A DNA stretch of 64,000 nucleotides from Lateolabrax maculatus. Lineage: Eukaryota > Chordata > Actinopteri > Acropomatiformes > Lateolabracidae. Under the pieces are notes generated by a model. The model was not told the origin of the DNA, did not search any database, and saw only the letters and a list, made by a program, of their open reading frames with translations. Both the position numbers and the translations under genes were made by a program. The DNA is taken from positions 8,143,001 to 8,207,000 of the forward strand of contig CM062218.1 of NCBI GenBank assembly GCA_031216445.1. Direction: 5' to 3'. Positions 60,163 to 64,000 of this stretch are shown here, one piece after another. Numbering within the stretch: the stretch's first letter is position 1; each line of letters begins with the position of its first letter.

Positions 60163-62533
60163 GGGTGTATGTGTGTCACATGGGTTTCTGTGACACAGCC
60201 TCAAGGTCCACAGCTCCGTTAATGAGAAGCTTCCTTTTTATTGTGAGGACAGAGGAGACACAAGGAGGGAGGGATATTTCTCCGCTTGAAATTTGTAAAT
60301 GAGATTTGCTAACCCTGGGCACGACACTCATTTTGGGTCCCATGTCTAGGAAAAATTTTAATTTCCGTATCTCCTTTTCCTCTATCTCTGAAATCTATAC
60401 ACTTCAACTAAGATAGATAATGTGGCACAGTCTCTGTGCTGGCCTGTCACTCATCGAGATCAGTGGGTCATTAACATACTGCTGAACATTGCCTCCAAAT
60501 ACTTCTCGGTTGTTTTTGTAGCCTATTTGGACAACCCAAAGGTTGAAATCTACTACACTGATAAAACGCAGATATCAATTAAGATATTACCTGATTACTT
60601 TTTTTCCCAGTGACGCTTACAGGCATTCCATGCAGCAAACCTCCTATCTATTAACACAATTAAACACACAGAGAAATGCTGTGTTCATTCTAGTCCTTGG
60701 CCATTTTGATTGTAGTCTATAGTGTTATTGTATTTTAAGTAAGGGCAGTGTTGTATTGAGGCATTTGTTTTTAAATTCCAATAGATTTGTAATTTTTTTA
60801 TTGTTACAACTGGAAGTCAACATCATTAAGTATTATAAACAATTATTTTAAATTCAAAATTGAAACAAAAATGTAGGCTTATATAAGTGACATGGCTCTG
60901 TTTTGCCACATCAAAGAATAGTGAAAAGTGAAAACAATGATGGGATTAATAATTAGCTGTTAGAAAATAAGCAATGATAATTATTTTAATTTGCTAATCT
61001 TTGTTGTAATTTTATTTGGCAGACCTGCAATTTGTGAATTTGGCATTTGGTAATGTAAGGTACTTCAAATTATCCTCTTTTGCGAGGAAATGTAAATTTA
61101 CTTACATGAGGATGAAATTGTATGTCTAGCGTTGTGCTTTTTTCCTTTTATAATGTTTTTGACCTGACATTTTTGAACCTGCCACATAATTAAGTTACAG
61201 AACATGTTTGGAAAGACACTAACTGTAACGGCCATATTCTTCATTTCACCGTCTACAATATAAGTTTATTACAGTATTAAGTCTTTTTTACCAAACATAT
61301 AAGATCAAGCAGCCTATGACCATCACTTAATAATTTACACCATCTGTCCTGTAAAGTCAAACTGGCTCATTTAAAGTATATTATAAAGTATAAAGTGTTT
61401 GACAAATTTTCTTGTACATATTACATGAACATTTTAAATTTATTTTAGATTTGTATATTGCTGTTGTTTAAATGTGGCACAACATGCAGGTGGATAATGT
61501 CAGTGTGATCCTGGATGCTACATGTCATTTTCATTACAACATCATTTGTAGCAATATTTAAGTAACATATCCAAAAAGTATTATACAAAAGACAGTTTCA
61601 GTATTGTTCAGTTTGTGTATGATCAAACTTTTATTATTTCTGCTTTATTCTTTTTCATAGTTTTATTTTCATGTCTCTGTACCCTTGAATCGTTTTATCA
61701 CTTTTTATACTTTGTTTATGTTGTTGTATCCACAATAATTTTGACTAGGCTTCACATTAGAATCCTTTAAACCTGTGGCCTACAACCCATCTCAATAAAA
61801 CAATAGCTACATTATCCAACAGTTCAATATGATCCATGTGCACACAGTACAGCTTTAAGATCCATACAGAATGAATGTGAGAGAGCACAAGCGTGCAACA
61901 AAGAGTTATCTATCTGTCCAATTAAACCACCCCGTGTGCTAAAAATAGGCCCATTCAGAACAGTGTAGAAAGAGGATCTACTCCAGCTCTCTTGGCACAA
62001 GAGTCCATGCTCTCAATCCACCCCACCACCCTTCCGATGGGATTTGCTAACCCTGTGCAAATGTGCCAGTAACACAGTCTCCTTTCTCCTTCAAGGCCTG
62101 TTAAGGTCTCCTAAGACAGTAATTAACATCATTACAAGTGTGACTTAAATGTGCTTGTGGAGGGACATAGGAGAGAGGAGATATGTAATTATATACAAAG
62201 ATGCAGGGAAGAAAATGGAAAGCATATGATCAGTGAGTACAACCATAATGCCAATCCATGCCAATGTTTGACAGCTAAAAACTCATCCAAAAGTATTGTT
62301 ATTAGTCTACTACCTACCTACCCACCAAATGTGTACTAATAAATCTTATAGGAGACTGAGGGATATGTTAATCAAGCACACCTGAGTGAAGGCCTTATCA
62401 GGTAAAATACTGTAAGTGAAAACACTTGTGTGGGTGGATCATGGCTTTTTAAGGCAACAACGACTCTTTACATTGGTAGTTTTATTAGTTAGTAATCCGC
62501 ACATACTCAACACAATGCAGCTCAGTGGCAAAT
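57641..62533. other. Non-coding DNA with two weak exon-like patches
   Basis: No gene is called. A minus-strand acceptor (CATGTTTGTTGCAG) at about 59577 leads into a 72-codon frame ending at 59350, and a GC-richer patch at 58085-58265 ends on a possible CAG/GTACAG donor. Neither has a recognised product. Compound (GT)n/(GA)n lies at 60099-60165. Confidence 0.45.
60099..60165. repeat. Compound (GT)n/(GA)n microsatellite
   Basis: GT repeats with AAGT interruptions pass into GA repeats with one CGA interruption. Confidence 0.93.
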
Positions 62534-62823
62534 AGGGTTGGGCTACGGCTGCACAATATTGGAAAAAACATTGCAATTTTTCTGCGATATATATTGCAAT
62601 ATGAAACAATACAGAGAGTGAAATTGTAAATACAGAGCTGAGGTATCACAACCAACCCAAGATGAGGGAGAAGAAATTGTTACCAAAAGAGGTGCAACTT
62701 ATGTTTTTTGGACGCATGGTTATTTTAAAATCATTTCTTAATAGAATTTACAGAAGAATTACTGTATCGTGATATCAAATTACATATGCCATGATAGAAG
62801 ATTTGGGCCATATCGCCCACTCC
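62534..62823. repeat. Teleost repeat with GGGCTGCACAATAT / CATATCGCCC ends
   Basis: The left end has GGCTGCACAATATTGG and CTGCGATATATATTGCAATATG; the right end has TATCGTGATATC and GGGCCATATCGCCCAC. This is the arrangement of a common fish element. No coding frame is present. It could be a MITE, but I cannot see a target duplication. Confidence 0.55.
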
Positions 62824-63946
<1,123 letters not shown>

Positions 63947-64000
63947 GGATATATGAAAGGCCCCAGGGAACATAATAGAGGTGTTTGTTCATATTATCAC

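Noticed and set aside
60303..62055. Exact 15-base word GATTTGCTAACCCTG at 60303-60317 and 62041-62055
   Set aside because: About two such 15-base coincidences are expected in 64 kb by chance, so it is not evidence of a shared element.

Overview
The window looks like nuclear DNA from a ray-finned fish, probably a percomorph. It is about 60% A+T, CpG-poor outside a few patches, rich in (CA)n, (CT)n and (AT)n microsatellites, and carries old transposon fragments of types I know from teleost genomes. I see no prokaryotic gene organisation, CRISPR array, rRNA or convincing tRNA gene. Species and repeat families are assigned from memory, not from a search.

The one gene I can name is rbms3, on the minus strand at the left edge. 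Bases 29 to 1 read MGKRLEQQP, the start of the vertebrate RBMS3 protein, and the rest of the gene lies off the left end. Bases 30 to about 1530 are its 5' leader and promoter: GC-rich, with GA repeats in transcript sense and no ATG on the transcript strand for 633 bases upstream of the start codon. The remaining 62 kb therefore lies upstream of the rbms3 start codon and is mostly non-coding.

There are signs of further minus-strand transcription in this upstream DNA. (1) At 23379-23603 there is a 225-base exon-like block, exactly 75 open codons, phase 0 at both ends, with a GTGAGT donor and a long pyrimidine-rich acceptor. (2) At 28430-28990 there is a second CpG-rich block with a GA-rich leader, a possible promoter or first exon. 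(3) At 32251-32887 there is a terminal-exon-like block with a strong acceptor and a well-placed AATAAA. (4) At 38049-38261 an acceptor precedes a 55-residue ORF with a signal-peptide-like start. These may be an alternative 5' part of rbms3, an unannotated small gene, a lncRNA, or a mixture. The best candidate for something undescribed is the 23.5 kb exon as an alternative rbms3 N-terminus.

Other structure includes a probable non-autonomous piggyBac-like element (18870-19528) inserted at a TTAA inside an older teleost repeat, a MITE-like element (9690-10130), a decayed SINE (about 49490-49660), LINE-type 3' tails at 30.4 and 37.65 kb, several dispersed-repeat fragments, a near-consensus CTCF motif at 9068-9087, and blocks whose base composition and homeodomain/POU-type words make them candidate conserved non-coding elements. 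Most of the other open frames look like chance and are left out.
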